Assembly (NCBI GenBank): GCA_934479825.1
Contig: CAKSOW010000019.1
Coordinates: 1-49,716, forward strand
Length of the DNA: 49,716 nt
Direction: 5' to 3'
From: an uncultured Eubacteriales bacterium
Lineage (GTDB): Bacteria > Bacillota > Clostridia > Oscillospirales > CAG-382
The notes beneath the pieces were generated by a model that worked only from the letters and a program-made list of their open reading frames with translations, was not told the DNA's origin and searched no databases. The stretch's first letter is position 1; every line of letters begins with the position of its first letter. This document shows positions 1 through 8,592 of this stretch, one piece after another. Position numbers and translations under genes: made by a program.

Positions 1-475
1 CCATGTTTCAAGGAGACTATCGCTAAATATCCAGATTTTGACTTTGGTCGGTTAGTGCTGGGGCTTGCCGCCGCAAGTGGTTGGATAAAAGGGAGAGTGC
101 ACGTTATCTTTGTTGCGATGGAAATGGAAAATTGATGCGAGTGATTGGAAAGTTGGGAGTAAATCTGTGGCTTGCATATATGCAGAAAATCGGATATTTG
201 CACTCTCTTACATAACTTTTTCTCAAAAACAATCTCCCGCCAAACTCTCCCATTTCATGACACACATAACCTACTGTCCGCTTAAATCAAACTCTGCTTT
301 TTTATAAACACCTATAAATCCTTACGCAGAAAAGTCACCCTTTCGCACCGGTTCAAAATACTCCGAGCTGTATGGCACAAGACTACGATTTTTGCTAAAA
401 TTTCTTGATAGGCACACAGCTTGCGTTTTAGTAAGAATTTTCACCGCTCGGAATTTTGAACCGAGGTCGCAGGGC
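1..475 (+). repeat. Large non-coding repeat, family A copy 1 (left end cut by window)
   Basis: This stretch matches 27148-27640 over nearly its whole length and 16910-17350 over its right part. The right third is best conserved. It has an inverted pair: the arm at 350-368 (GGTTCAAAATACTCCGAGC) faces the arm at 446-462 (GCTCGGAATTTTGAACC), enclosing about 77 nt. The core just after the left arm is almost identical between copies 1 and 2. No reading frame is conserved between copies, so it is probably non-coding. I do not recognise the family. It could be a structured RNA or a non-autonomous mobile element. The true left end is unknown because the window starts inside it. Confidence 0.8.
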
Positions 476-494
476 GGAGCCCCGTCTGCTTTTG

Positions 495-643
495 GTTACT
501 TTTCGCAGAAGCGAAAAGTAACGTAAAAAACGTCTCTTTTGGTTACTTTTTCGTACAAGCGAAAAAGTAACATTAAAACCGTCTCTTACTTGCTTTTCGC
601 GAAACGAAAAGCACCCTTCCAAGCCTTTTGCAAAAAAGGCTTG
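495..643. repeat. Array of four palindromic hairpin units
   Basis: Four perfect or near-perfect hairpins follow one another at 495-522 (GTTACTTTTCGC/GCGAAAAGTAAC), 542-571 (GTTACTTTTTCG/CGAAAAAGTAAC), about 592-612 (GCTTTTCG type) and 620-643 (CAAGCCTTTT/AAAAGGCTTG). Short spacers of the form aaaacgtctctttt separate the first units. The same units recur near 5007, 16699, 17391, 23009, 27681 and 49474. The array lies between repeat A and spoIIR. A role as terminator or REP-like element is inference. Confidence 0.75.
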
Positions 644-759
644 CCCCCTTTTGATGACTTTTCCGTAAAAGTCCTTGCATAAATAAGCCAAGCTGGGCAA
701 TACTGGCATATAGATAAAAATTTTTCCGGCTATACCGGTTGTCAAGGAGCTGTTTTGCG

Positions 760-1488
760 TTGAAAAATTCTTTGAAACGCCTGTTGATACACGATCTTCT
801 TCCCTCTCTTTTGACCGCTCTCGCTGTCTGCTTTGTCCTGTTTGCAAGCCTTGCCAATATCATCCCCCTTTCCGATGAACCAACCGTCCCTATAAGCGAT
901 AATGTCATCCGATTACGCGTCGTTGCCAATTCTTGCTCCGAATACGACGGACAGGTCAAACTCGCCGTGCGTGACGCTCTCTTAAAAAATGCCCCTGATC
1001 TGTTCGGCTCCTGCCAATCGCAGGAAAGCGCGAAACTTGCCGTGCGCTCTCATCTTTTTACAATCGAACAGACTGCAATCAAAGCTGTCCGGGAGGCCGG
1101 CTCGCAAGAGGATGTCCGCATCCATTTCGGCTATGAACGCGCGCCTGTGCGCCGCTATAACGACTATACCTTTCCGGCAGACGATTATCTGACCTTACGC
1201 ATTGATATCGGAAAAGCCGACGGCCGGAACTGGTGGTGCGTGCTGTATCCGCCGCTGTGCCTTGCCGCGGCACAGACCGATGAATCAGCCGGAAACGGAA
1301 TTTCTGCTTCGGAACAGACCGGTTCAGAACAGAACGTCGCCCTCGACCGGGATGTCTTTCTCGCCTGCGGTTTTACAGAACAGCAATTAGACGCTCTGCA
1401 AAAAGCCGCTGCCGAAAACGACAAAAACGACGGAAAACCGGCCATTCGTTCGGCTTTGGTTAGCTTTTTTTGCAAGTTGACAAAGTAA
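760..1488 (+). CDS. spoIIR: Stage II sporulation protein R (SpoIIR)
   Basis: SpoIIR is the secreted forespore signal that triggers SpoIIGA-dependent processing of pro-sigma-E in the mother cell. The protein shows one N-terminal membrane or signal segment (about residues 8-32), then the family features IRLRVVANS, a central VR...YNDYTFPADDYLTLRIDIG stretch and NWWCVLYPPLC. The length of 242 residues fits the family. I choose the TTG at 760 because AAGGAG sits at 744-749; an in-frame TTG at 739 lies upstream of that site and would have none. The C-terminal 70 residues are low in conserved features. The gene stands alone behind the hairpin array. Its presence indicates an endospore-forming organism. 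Confidence 0.93.
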   Translation: MKNSLKRLLIHDLLPSLLTALAVCFVLFASLANIIPLSDEPTVPISDNVIRLRVVANSCSEYDGQVKLAVRDALLKNAPDLFGSCQSQESAKLAVRSHLFTIEQTAIKAVREAGSQEDVRIHFGYERAPVRRYNDYTFPADDYLTLRIDIGKADGRNWWCVLYPPLCLAAAQTDESAGNGISASEQTGSEQNVALDRDVFLACGFTEQQLDALQKAAAENDKNDGKPAIRSALVSFFCKLTK

Positions 1489-1587
1489 ATTGCCCATTTT
1501 TAACAGCGAGTTAACACTTGTACTTTACCCATGTGATATAATAAATTATTATTGGAATAAAGAAATATCACAGAAAGGGTGATTACA

Positions 1588-3159
1588 ATGGATGGAAAGA
1601 TGCAGATTCTGCTTGCTATGGCAGGATATATGCTGATCGTCATTCTGATTGGCGTGTTTTTTGCCAAAAAATCACAGGCAAACTCTGAAAACTACTTTTT
1701 GGGCGGCCGTTCGCTCGGCCCGTGGGTCGCCGCTATGAGCGCAGAAGCGTCGGATATGAGCGGTTGGCTTCTCATGGGATTGCCGGGCGTTGCCTATTGG
1801 TGCGGTATCGCGGATGCGGCATGGACGGCGATTGGTCTTGCGATCGGCACTTACATAAACTGGTTGTGCGTCTCCAAACGCCTGCGCGCCTATTCCATTG
1901 TTTCGGGCGATTCCATTACCATTCCCGATTTTTTAAGCAACCGTTATCATGAAAAGAAAAAGGTCATTCTCGGCATTTCCGCGACTTTTATTCTCATCTT
2001 TTTCACCGTTTATGCAGCAAGTTGTTTTGTCACCTGCGGCAAGCTGTTTTCGGGACTTTTCGGATTTTCCTATCATTCCATGATGATTGCCGGCGCGGTA
2101 TTTGTGTTGATCTACACGTTCTTGGGCGGCTTTCTGGCGGAAAGTGCGTCTGATTTCATGCAGGCGATCGTCATGATCATTGCCTTGGTCGGCGTTATGG
2201 CATTCGGTGTAGCCAATGCCGGCGGGCTGGGTGCTGTTTTAGAAAATGCAAAAGCCATTCCGGGCTATTTTTCGTTTACAAGTATCGCAACGCCTCTTAC
2301 CGACGCCTCTACCGGGGTTCAGCTTGCCGAAAACGGTAAACCGCTCTTTGGCGACGCCGCTTCTTACGGACTTCTCACCATTCTTTCCACTGCGTCCTGG
2401 GGCTTGGGATACTTCGGTATGCCGCAGGTGCTTTTACGTTTTATGGCAATCCGCAAAAGCTCAGAGCTGAAAAGATCGCGCCGCATTGCCACCGTCTGGG
2501 TGCTTATTTCCCTCTTTACCGCGGTGTTTATCGGTATGCTCGGACGTTATATTCTTCCGACCGATCCGGCGCTTGCTACACAAAGCGGGGCGGAAAACGT
2601 TTTTGCCAACCTTGCCAAGCTGCTGTTCCATCCAGTGGTAGCCGGTGTGGTTATGGCTGGAATTTTAGCCGCTACGATCAGTTCTTCCGACTCATATCTT
2701 CTGATTGCGGCGTCTGCTGTTTCCAAAAACCTTTTTGAAGGCATTGTCAAAAAGGATGCGACAGACAAACAGGTCATGCGTGTGTCGAGAGCCGTGCTTT
2801 TGATTATTTCTCTTATCGGTATCGGCATTGCCTGGAACGAACAGAGTATTATCTTTGAGATTGTATCGTTTGCGTGGTCGGGTTTTGGCGCAACGTTCGG
2901 GCCGATCATTCTGTTCTCGCTCTTCTGGAAACGTGTGAACCGCAACGGTGCGATTGCCGGAATGCTTGCCGGCGGTGTGATGGTCTTTATCTGGAAACTG
3001 TTATTAAAACCGCTTGGCGGAATATTCGGCATTTATGAGCTTATGCCGGCGTTCTTGGTATCCTGTCTCTTTATCGTAGTCGTTTCTCTGCTTACGGCAA
3101 AGCCGTCGGCGGAAATTGAGGCGGAATTTGACAAGGCTGCCGCCTATACCGAAGCGTAA
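1588..3159 (+). CDS. putP: Sodium/proline (solute:sodium) symporter, PutP type
   Basis: This is an integral membrane importer of the SSS family that couples Na+ entry to uptake of proline or a related solute. The 523-residue protein has about 12-13 hydrophobic segments and the family signatures ENYFLGGRSLGPWVAAMSAEASDMSGWLL near the N-terminus and ISSSDSYLLIAASAVSKNL near residue 370. The ATG at 1588 follows an AAAGGG-type ribosome binding site at 1574-1579; a GTG at 1579 is in frame but overlaps that site. A TATAAT lies at 1537-1542, but no well-spaced -35 is visible. A strong terminator follows at 3182-3223. Substrate proline is inferred from overall similarity; other SSS substrates are possible. 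Confidence 0.88.
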   Translation: MDGKMQILLAMAGYMLIVILIGVFFAKKSQANSENYFLGGRSLGPWVAAMSAEASDMSGWLLMGLPGVAYWCGIADAAWTAIGLAIGTYINWLCVSKRLRAYSIVSGDSITIPDFLSNRYHEKKKVILGISATFILIFFTVYAASCFVTCGKLFSGLFGFSYHSMMIAGAVFVLIYTFLGGFLAESASDFMQAIVMIIALVGVMAFGVANAGGLGAVLENAKAIPGYFSFTSIATPLTDASTGVQLAENGKPLFGDAASYGLLTILSTASWGLGYFGMPQVLLRFMAIRKSSELKRSRRIATVWVLISLFTAVFIGMLGRYILPTDPALATQSGAENVFANLAKLLFHPVVAGVVMAGILAATISSSDSYLLIAASAVSKNLFEGIVKKDATDKQVMRVSRAVLLIISLIGIGIAWNEQSIIFEIVSFAWSGFGATFGPIILFSLFWKRVNRNGAIAGMLAGGVMVFIWKLLLKPLGGIFGIYELMPAFLVSCLFIVVVSLLTAKPSAEIEAEFDKAAAYTEA

Positions 3160-3181
3160 GATTATCAAAATAGGATATTTT

Positions 3182-3223
3182 AAAAGGACTGCTCCGTTTG
3201 GTGTGCAAACGAGCAGTCCTTTT
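3182..3223 (+). terminator. Rho-independent terminator after putP
   Basis: An A-run/GGACTGCTC...GAGCAGTCC/T-run hairpin with one unpaired base and a short loop ends in TTTT. It lies 22 bp after the putP stop. Confidence 0.85.
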
Positions 3224-3351
3224 GCCGCCCTGAAAGGGGAAAGCAAAGCCGCCGTCTGAAATTTTCCAAAAATTTATTTTTTTCGCTAACCAACATACCC
3301 GTTCCGATACTATATAGACGAATGCATTCATAATAGCATAAGGAGAGGAAA

Positions 3352-4920
3352 ATGGATAATAAGCAAGCCGCAAAACAGATTTCCGAAAATCTCACATCTA
3401 TCTATGGCTATGCCTTTGCACGTCTGTATGATAAAAATGACGTCGATGACTTAACCTCCGAAATCGTGTATGAAATTCTGCGTTCTTCATCAAAACTCAA
3501 AAATGAATCTGCTTTTTGGGCCTTTGTATGGAAAATCGCTGAAAACACGTTCCGTAAATTTATCCGCCGTAAAGAACACTTGGAAAAAGGCGAACCTTTG
3601 CCGGAGAGATCCGATTTTCCGGATACCGCGCCAACGCCGGAGCAAGCGTATATTGAAAGAGAAACCATGGAGCAAAGTATTTTCCTTTTGCGCCGAGAGC
3701 TTTCGCTTTTGTCTCAAACACACCGCGAGGTTTGTGTTGCTTATTACATCCATCACAAAACCTGTTCCGAAATTGCCAAAGAACAGCATATTTCCGTCGA
3801 TATGGTGAAATATCATCTGTTCAAAACAAGAAAACTTTTGAAAGAGGGAATCGGTATGACGCGTAATTTAGGAGAAAAAAGCTACAATCCCGGTGTTTTC
3901 CGCATCAATTTCTGGGGTGACAGAAACTATTACATTGACCTGTTTCGCCGCAAGCTTCCCGGTTCGATCATGCTTGCCGCTTATGACATTCCGATGACGG
4001 CGCAGGAGCTGTCTGTCGAATTGGGCGTGGCGATGCCGTATTTGGAGGAAGAACTGGCGATATTGGTAAAAGCAGGTGTGCTTTTGAAAACCGGCGAAAA
4101 ATACAGAACCAATTTAGTGATTCTCACAGAAGCCTATGAAAAGGACTTTGACCGAAGAACGAAAAACTTCTACAAAGCCACTGCCGATGCGCTCTATGAG
4201 AATGCGGCGGAGCTTCTTCCATCGCTGCGAAAGCTCTCGTTTGAGGGAAACGATTCCAACGACAATTGCCTTTTATGGCTGTTACTAAACATCACCATGA
4301 TGCAGGGTTATTTTTTGGCAAACGAAGTTTCACCGATGGGCGACCCCAAAAAATGGCCGCTCGGCGGCTACGGCTTTCTTCACGGGCTTGATAACAACTA
4401 TACGTACCGTCATTTCAGCGGCATTTGTACGGACAAGAATGCTGCGGCATGGTATACGGCGGTGAACTATACTGTCATTGAACCGTGCCAGAAGTATTTA
4501 CACGAAAAATTCGACCGGCGAACCGAAGCCATGTGTGCGGCCATTCGCGGTGAAAAGGCAGACGAGCGTAATGACACGATTTCGGAGCTTATCGCCGGTG
4601 GTTTTATTCGTTGTACCGACGGTGTGTTAAAAGCGCGTTTTCCGGTGTTTGACGAGAGCACCTTTTCGGCGGTTACGGCACTGTTAAAAGGGATGATCGA
4701 AAGAGTATCCGCGCTGATGATTGAAATCTCGGACATGGGAGAAAAGCTTCTTCGCGAATATGTGCCGGATTCCGTCAAGGATCAATGCGGCGATATTGCG
4801 AAAATTTATCATCGGCTGAACACGATGGCGTTTTTGATGGAAAGTTTGGTGGCGGACGGGAAATTGACTGTACCGCATGAGCCGACGCCGCTGGGGGTCT
4901 ATGGAGTAAAAAAAGTTTGA
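3352..4920 (+). CDS. ECF-like RNA polymerase sigma factor with long C-terminal extension
   Basis: The N-terminal 165 residues look like a group IV (ECF) sigma factor. Residues 15-75 resemble region 2 (DDLTSEIVYEI, then FWAFVWKIAENTFRKFIRR). Residues 108-165 resemble region 4 with a helix-turn-helix (CSEIAKEQHISVDMVKYHLFKTRKLL). A further 357 residues follow. Residues 215-255 (TAQELSVELGVAMPYLEEELAILVKAGVLL) look like a winged helix-turn-helix, and I do not recognise the rest. Normal ECF factors are about 160-200 residues, so this is 2.5-3 times the usual length. No anti-sigma gene is adjacent, so the C-terminal part may be the sensor or autoinhibitor; that is inference. The start is set by AGGAGAGG at 3341-3348. 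A terminator follows at once. Confidence 0.85.
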   Translation: MDNKQAAKQISENLTSIYGYAFARLYDKNDVDDLTSEIVYEILRSSSKLKNESAFWAFVWKIAENTFRKFIRRKEHLEKGEPLPERSDFPDTAPTPEQAYIERETMEQSIFLLRRELSLLSQTHREVCVAYYIHHKTCSEIAKEQHISVDMVKYHLFKTRKLLKEGIGMTRNLGEKSYNPGVFRINFWGDRNYYIDLFRRKLPGSIMLAAYDIPMTAQELSVELGVAMPYLEEELAILVKAGVLLKTGEKYRTNLVILTEAYEKDFDRRTKNFYKATADALYENAAELLPSLRKLSFEGNDSNDNCLLWLLLNITMMQGYFLANEVSPMGDPKKWPLGGYGFLHGLDNNYTYRHFSGICTDKNAAAWYTAVNYTVIEPCQKYLHEKFDRRTEAMCAAIRGEKADERNDTISELIAGGFIRCTDGVLKARFPVFDESTFSAVTALLKGMIERVSALMIEISDMGEKLLREYVPDSVKDQCGDIAKIYHRLNTMAFLMESLVADGKLTVPHEPTPLGVYGVKKV

Positions 4921-4927
4921 TTTTTTG

Positions 4928-4964
4928 CGCCCTATGGTTTGTGTATGCAACCCATAGGGCGTTT
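4928..4964 (+). terminator. Terminator after the sigma factor gene
   Basis: The hairpin CGCCCTATGG/CCATAGGGCG with a 14-nt loop is followed by TTT and starts 7 bp after the stop codon. Confidence 0.75.
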
Positions 4965-4980
4965 CTGCTTTTCGGAAAAC

Positions 4981-5105
4981 AAAGGCATTCCCAAAGTGCC
5001 TCTTTGGTTACTTTTATAAAAGTAACAACGGCTCCCCAGCCGCCCTTTCAGGGCGGCAGACTCACGCGCCGTGTGAGAACAGGCGGCGGCATAGCCGCCG
5101 CTCAA
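4981..5105. repeat. Stacked-hairpin repeat, family C copy 1
   Basis: About 125 bp match 23101-23231. The element contains GTTACTTTTATAAAAGTAAC at 5007-5026, then three hairpins in the order GCCGCCC/GGGCGGC, CTCAC/GTGAG and GGCGGC/GCCGCC. It lies between the convergent sigma factor and ABC operon. No coding frame is conserved between the two copies. A partial inverted match to its first 20-30 bp is at 49487-49515. Confidence 0.7.
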
Positions 5106-5145
5106 AAAAGAGCATGGCGAAGGATTGTTGTCCTTCGCCATGCTC
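5104..5145 (-). terminator. Terminator of the amino acid ABC operon
   Basis: A perfect 15-bp stem (GAGCATGGCGAAGGA and its complement, 5110-5145) with a 6-nt loop is followed on the minus strand by a run of six T. It lies 16 bp beyond the ATPase stop. Confidence 0.9.
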
Positions 5146-5160
5146 GAAAAAGCACCATTT

Positions 5161-5892
5161 TTATAATACTTTCGATAGAAAATCTTTTAGTCTCGGACTC
5201 TTCGGAGACGTGAAAATGTCAGCCGGAGCGCCTTGCTCTAAGATCGTGCCTTCGTCCATAAACAAGACCCGGTTCGCCACTTCTTTGGCAAATCCCATTT
5301 CATGCGTTACAACGACCATGGTCATGCCGTCCTCCGCAAGCTCTTTCATTAAGTCAAGCACCTCGCCGACCATTTCCGGGTCAAGTGCCGAAGTTGGCTC
5401 GTCAAATAACATCACATCCGGATTCATCGCAAGACTCCGCGCTATGGCGATTCTCTGCTTCTGTCCGCCCGAAAGCTGTCCCGGAAACGCGTTTGCCTTG
5501 TCGGGCAGCCCTACGCGTGCCAATAACTTCATGGCATTTTCCTGCGCTTCTTCCTTGCTTTTCTTTAAAAGCTTGATTGGCGCAAGCGTTATGTTTTCCA
5601 TAATGGATAAATGCGGAAACAGATTGAAATGCTGGAATACCATGCCCATTTTCATGCGAAGTTTGTCAATATCGCATTTGGGCGAAGTGATAAGCTGGTC
5701 TTCAAAATAAATTTCGCCTGACGTCGGTTCCTCCAAACGGTTAAGACACCGTAAAAACGTGGATTTTCCGCTGCCCGACGGTCCGATAATAACCACTTTT
5801 TCGCCTTTTTCGATGTGTTCGCTCACACCTTTTAATACTTTAATCTCGCCGTTTTCGCCGAAATCCTTGTACAAGTTCTTAACGGTTATCAC
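5161..5892 (-). CDS. Polar amino acid ABC transporter, ATP-binding protein
   Basis: This is the ATPase of a polar amino acid (glutamine/cystine-like, GlnQ-type) importer that powers the adjacent permease from the cytoplasm. The 243-residue protein has Walker A GPSGSGKST, signature LSGGQKQR, Walker B VMLFDEPTSALD and the switch histidine in VTHEM. It starts with GTG at 5892 behind an AGGAGG about 10 nt away, and overlaps the permease gene end by 14 bp, which suggests translational coupling. It is the last gene of the operon SBP-permease-ATPase. The exact amino acid cannot be read from the sequence. Confidence 0.95.
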   Translation of the reverse strand: MITVKNLYKDFGENGEIKVLKGVSEHIEKGEKVVIIGPSGSGKSTFLRCLNRLEEPTSGEIYFEDQLITSPKCDIDKLRMKMGMVFQHFNLFPHLSIMENITLAPIKLLKKSKEEAQENAMKLLARVGLPDKANAFPGQLSGGQKQRIAIARSLAMNPDVMLFDEPTSALDPEMVGEVLDLMKELAEDGMTMVVVTHEMGFAKEVANRVLFMDEGTILEQGAPADIFTSPKSPRLKDFLSKVL

Positions 5893-7282
5893 CTTTTCTT
5901 AACCTCCTTTCAAGAATCGATACCAGTTTGGACAAAATCAATACCACAACCAAGTAGATAATGGCAACCGCCACAAGCGGCATAAAGTTGCTGTACGTAA
6001 TCGAACGGATCTTCAAACCGCCAAGCAAAAGGTCAGCCGCCCCGATGTAAAACGCGATAGAGGTTTCTTTCAACAACGCGATAAACTCATTGGCAAGCGA
6101 CGGAAGAACTGCCTTGAACGCCTGCGGTACAACGATGTAATACATGGTTTTTAAATAATTGAAACCAAGACTTCGTCCGGCTTCGGTCTGACCGTTATCG
6201 ATCGACATGATGCCGCCGCGCACGATTTCCGAAACATAAGCGCCCGAGTTGATACCGAAACACAACACCGCCGCCGGAAATTTGCCAACACCAAGCGGCA
6301 ACAGCACAACGAAATACATGATCAAGAGCTGCACCATAAGCGGAACCCCGCGAACCACCGTGACATAGACCTGACAAATAGCCGACAGTAAACCGACTTT
6401 CCCGGTCTTTTCATGGGTTACGCGGATAATAGCTACCACAAAACCGATAACAATACCGATCAATAAGGAGCACAGCGTAAGACCAAGTGTTGTCAGGAGA
6501 CCGTCCGTAAGGTATTTCCATTGATTATTGACGATAAAGTTACGGTAAAAGTCATACTTAAAGGTGTTCCAGGCCTTGATAATGCCGATGGCTGTATCCG
6601 GTTTCTTGCTGTCATAGTTGTTTAACGCGATACAATCCTTGATACCGGTGCGAAGCGTGTTTTTGTTGGCAATCGAAATTTCTTCGCCGTCATAGATGAC
6701 GGTATCCGTGTTTTCGATAATTTTTTTTGCATCCAGTAAACCGCCGAAGATGGTATTGACCGCTTCATCCGAAAGGTACAGCGAAAATTCGCCGGTTTTT
6801 ACTTCATAGATGCGAAGTTCGATCTCACCGGTCACTGTTTTGGCTGCATCAAGGTCTTTCTCAAACGCTTTTGCTACCAAAAGTTTGATCTTGGTTGCAT
6901 TGGTTTTGACGCCGTTTGCCTGATTTTGCACATACAGCCCGTATGCGTCGGCGATGTAGGAGGAGATCCCGTTCTGCACCGTGGAAAGTACGTCCTTGGT
7001 TTCATAGGTGCAGTCTAAAATCACATCTTTTTCCGAACCGTAGGACACCTTGTTGACGGTTACTTTTGTATTGTCGGCAACATATACGGCACCTGTTGCC
7101 ACCGATTTTGGCAATGCGGCAAGCGCGTTGTCTGCGATCTCCTGCGTTTCCTCCACGGAAAGCTCACGCGAAACACTTCCGGCGATCTTCTGTGCGATAA
7201 GTGTTCCGACGACAAACGCCGCGGCAAGAACGATCACGACTAAAATGCCGGCGATTATGCGTTTTTTCTTGTTTTTGACCAT
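5879..7282 (-). CDS. Polar amino acid ABC permease with extra N-terminal extracytoplasmic domain
   Basis: The C-terminal 210 residues (from about 258) form a HisM/GlnP-type permease with several membrane segments and the EAA loop (EAGRSLGFNYLKTMYYIVVPQA) that contacts the ATPase. The N-terminal 257 residues are unusual: one membrane segment at 9-31, then about 220 mostly hydrophilic residues predicted outside the cell. This part lacks obvious SBP_bac_3 features, and a separate binding protein is encoded upstream. Typical HisM permeases are 215-240 residues, so the protein is about twice normal length. I start at 7282 because GGAG lies 6 nt before it; a second ATG at 7294 has no ribosome binding site. 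The function of the added domain is unknown. Confidence 0.9.
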   Translation of the reverse strand: MVKNKKKRIIAGILVVIVLAAAFVVGTLIAQKIAGSVSRELSVEETQEIADNALAALPKSVATGAVYVADNTKVTVNKVSYGSEKDVILDCTYETKDVLSTVQNGISSYIADAYGLYVQNQANGVKTNATKIKLLVAKAFEKDLDAAKTVTGEIELRIYEVKTGEFSLYLSDEAVNTIFGGLLDAKKIIENTDTVIYDGEEISIANKNTLRTGIKDCIALNNYDSKKPDTAIGIIKAWNTFKYDFYRNFIVNNQWKYLTDGLLTTLGLTLCSLLIGIVIGFVVAIIRVTHEKTGKVGLLSAICQVYVTVVRGVPLMVQLLIMYFVVLLPLGVGKFPAAVLCFGINSGAYVSEIVRGGIMSIDNGQTEAGRSLGFNYLKTMYYIVVPQAFKAVLPSLANEFIALLKETSIAFYIGAADLLLGGLKIRSITYSNFMPLVAVAIIYLVVVLILSKLVSILERRLRKGDNR

Positions 7283-7301
7283 GTTTTTCTCCATATATCA
7301 T

Positions 7302-7327
7302 AAATGGGAATGTTGCCATTCCCATTT
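7302..7327 (-). promoter_or_regulatory. Intercistronic hairpin between binding protein and permease genes
   Basis: The inverted repeat AAATGGGAAT/ATTCCCATTT with a 6-nt loop lies just after the binding-protein stop. It lacks a long T-run. Such hairpins often raise the amount of binding protein over membrane parts, by mRNA protection or partial termination; that role is inferred. Confidence 0.6.
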
Positions 7328-7357
7328 ACGCGTTATTACGATGTTTGAAAATCCGGA

Positions 7358-8206
7358 TTACTTGATGTACTTGGCAACGATAGCGTCGATCGTACCGTCT
7401 GCGGTAAGTTCGTCAATTGCCTTGTTGAGAGCTTCAAGCATGTTGGTGTTTTCCTTGGCAACACAGATAGCATAGTCTTCGTCAGCATAGGAGGTTTCAA
7501 GAATCTTCAAGCCTTCGTTTGCCGCAACAAGCGCTTTGGCCGGTTCGTTATCGATGACAACACAGTCAACCGAGCCGCCGATAAGTGCGAGAACCGCTTC
7601 GTTTGCGTTGGAGAACTGAACTACGCGTTCGCTGCCGAGGTCGCCGGTGCAGTAGCTGTCGCCGGTCGTGCCGAGCTGAACGCCTGCTTTGTAGGTTGCG
7701 CCGTCTGCGAAGAGGTCATCAACAGACGTGATGGGGGAATCTTCTTTAACGATAACCGACTGAATACCGGTTGCATAGCTGGAAGTAAAGTTGACGCTTT
7801 CCAATCTTTCTTCGGTAACGGTCATACCGGCCATGCCGAAATCAACAGAACCCTGCTGAACAGCAGTCAGAATGGAATCGAACTGCATATCTTCGATCTT
7901 TAAGGTCATGCCAAGCTTTGCGGCAATGGCTTCGGCGATCTCAGCGTCGATACCGACGATCTTGTCGCCTTCGTAATATTCATACGGCTTGAAGTAAGCG
8001 TTGGTTGCCATAATGAGCGTGCCGTTGTCGGTCGTGTCGTCAGCCGGGGTCTGTTCGTCGCCGGTGTTTTCGTCGCCCGTGTCATCTGCCGGAGTCTGAA
8101 CATCGTTTTCCGGAGTCTTGTCATCGGTTACGGTATCTTTCTTGGCGCAGGCTGCAATGGCAAATACCATCATAGCTGCCAAGAGGACTGCTAATACTTT
8201 TTTCAT
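7358..8206 (-). CDS. Polar amino acid ABC transporter, substrate-binding lipoprotein
   Basis: This is the extracellular lipid-anchored binding protein (SBP_bac_3 family) of the importer. The 282-residue protein has a lipoprotein signal ending AIAAC (Cys20), then a Thr/Asp-rich acidic linker up to about residue 60, then the binding fold beginning GTLIMATNAYFKPYEYYEGDKIVGID with DAEIAEAIAAKLG. The segment DFGMAGMTVTEERLESVNFTSSY is typical of the family. It is the first gene of the operon and has a strong promoter at 8251-8278. The ATG at 8206 has an AGAGGT-type ribosome binding site. Confidence 0.95.
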   Translation of the reverse strand: MKKVLAVLLAAMMVFAIAACAKKDTVTDDKTPENDVQTPADDTGDENTGDEQTPADDTTDNGTLIMATNAYFKPYEYYEGDKIVGIDAEIAEAIAAKLGMTLKIEDMQFDSILTAVQQGSVDFGMAGMTVTEERLESVNFTSSYATGIQSVIVKEDSPITSVDDLFADGATYKAGVQLGTTGDSYCTGDLGSERVVQFSNANEAVLALIGGSVDCVVIDNEPAKALVAANEGLKILETSYADEDYAICVAKENTNMLEALNKAIDELTADGTIDAIVAKYIK

Positions 8207-8250
8207 TGTTTTTTACCTCTTTTTCAGTTGTTTTTAAATTGCATGTACTT

Positions 8251-8278
8251 ATTATATACGCAAAACGCGATTTGTCAA
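8251..8278 (-). promoter_or_regulatory. Promoter of the amino acid ABC operon
   Basis: On the minus strand TTGACA (8273-8278) and TATAAT (8251-8256) are separated by 16 nt, a consensus sigma-A promoter about 45 bp upstream of the binding-protein start. It diverges from the promoter at 8518. The region 8279-8517 between the two promoters shows no gene and no clear repeat. Confidence 0.9.
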
Positions 8279-8517
8279 GAGCTTTTTGTGATTTTTAGCA
8301 AAATATACAGAGTATTTTCTTGTTTATGCAGTATTTTCGCGAAAATGACAGATTTTCAGACGAAAATATGCAATTATGCACTCGTTTTATGCAATCAACT
8401 CGCAATACAGGCAAAATTTTCCCGCGGTATGCGCGCACAAAACCGGCGGTTCAAAGGAAACATGGAAAGGCTGCACAAAAAGTTGGCGCATAGCGAAAAA
8501 ATTTCGTAGAAATTGTC

Positions 8518-8546
8518 TTGACGAACGCTTTGGTTTTGTGTATAAT
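8518..8546 (+). promoter_or_regulatory. Promoter of the SLH/GH99-like gene
   Basis: TTGACG at 8518-8523, a 17-nt spacer and TATAAT at 8541-8546. It shows that the coding sequence starts downstream, at 8593, although the frame stays open to 8518. Confidence 0.9.
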
Positions 8547-8592
8547 GAAAATATCCAAATTTATCTTATTACAAAAGGAGAGGAAAAGACAC

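Noticed and set aside
110..307. Short open frames inside repeat family A (also at 27211-27570)
   Set aside because: The frames are not conserved between the three copies, so the repeat is treated as non-coding.
428..959. Two overlapping minus-strand open frames of 128-139 codons before and over the start of spoIIR
   Set aside because: They run through the hairpin array and the antisense of spoIIR; the amino acid content is low-complexity Lys/Arg/Ser and there is no ribosome binding site or protein-like pattern.
3280..3351. Possible autoregulated ECF-type promoter before the sigma factor gene
   Set aside because: AT-rich sequence with an AACC near 3286 and TATATA near 3311 can be seen, but I cannot define -35 and -10 elements with confidence.
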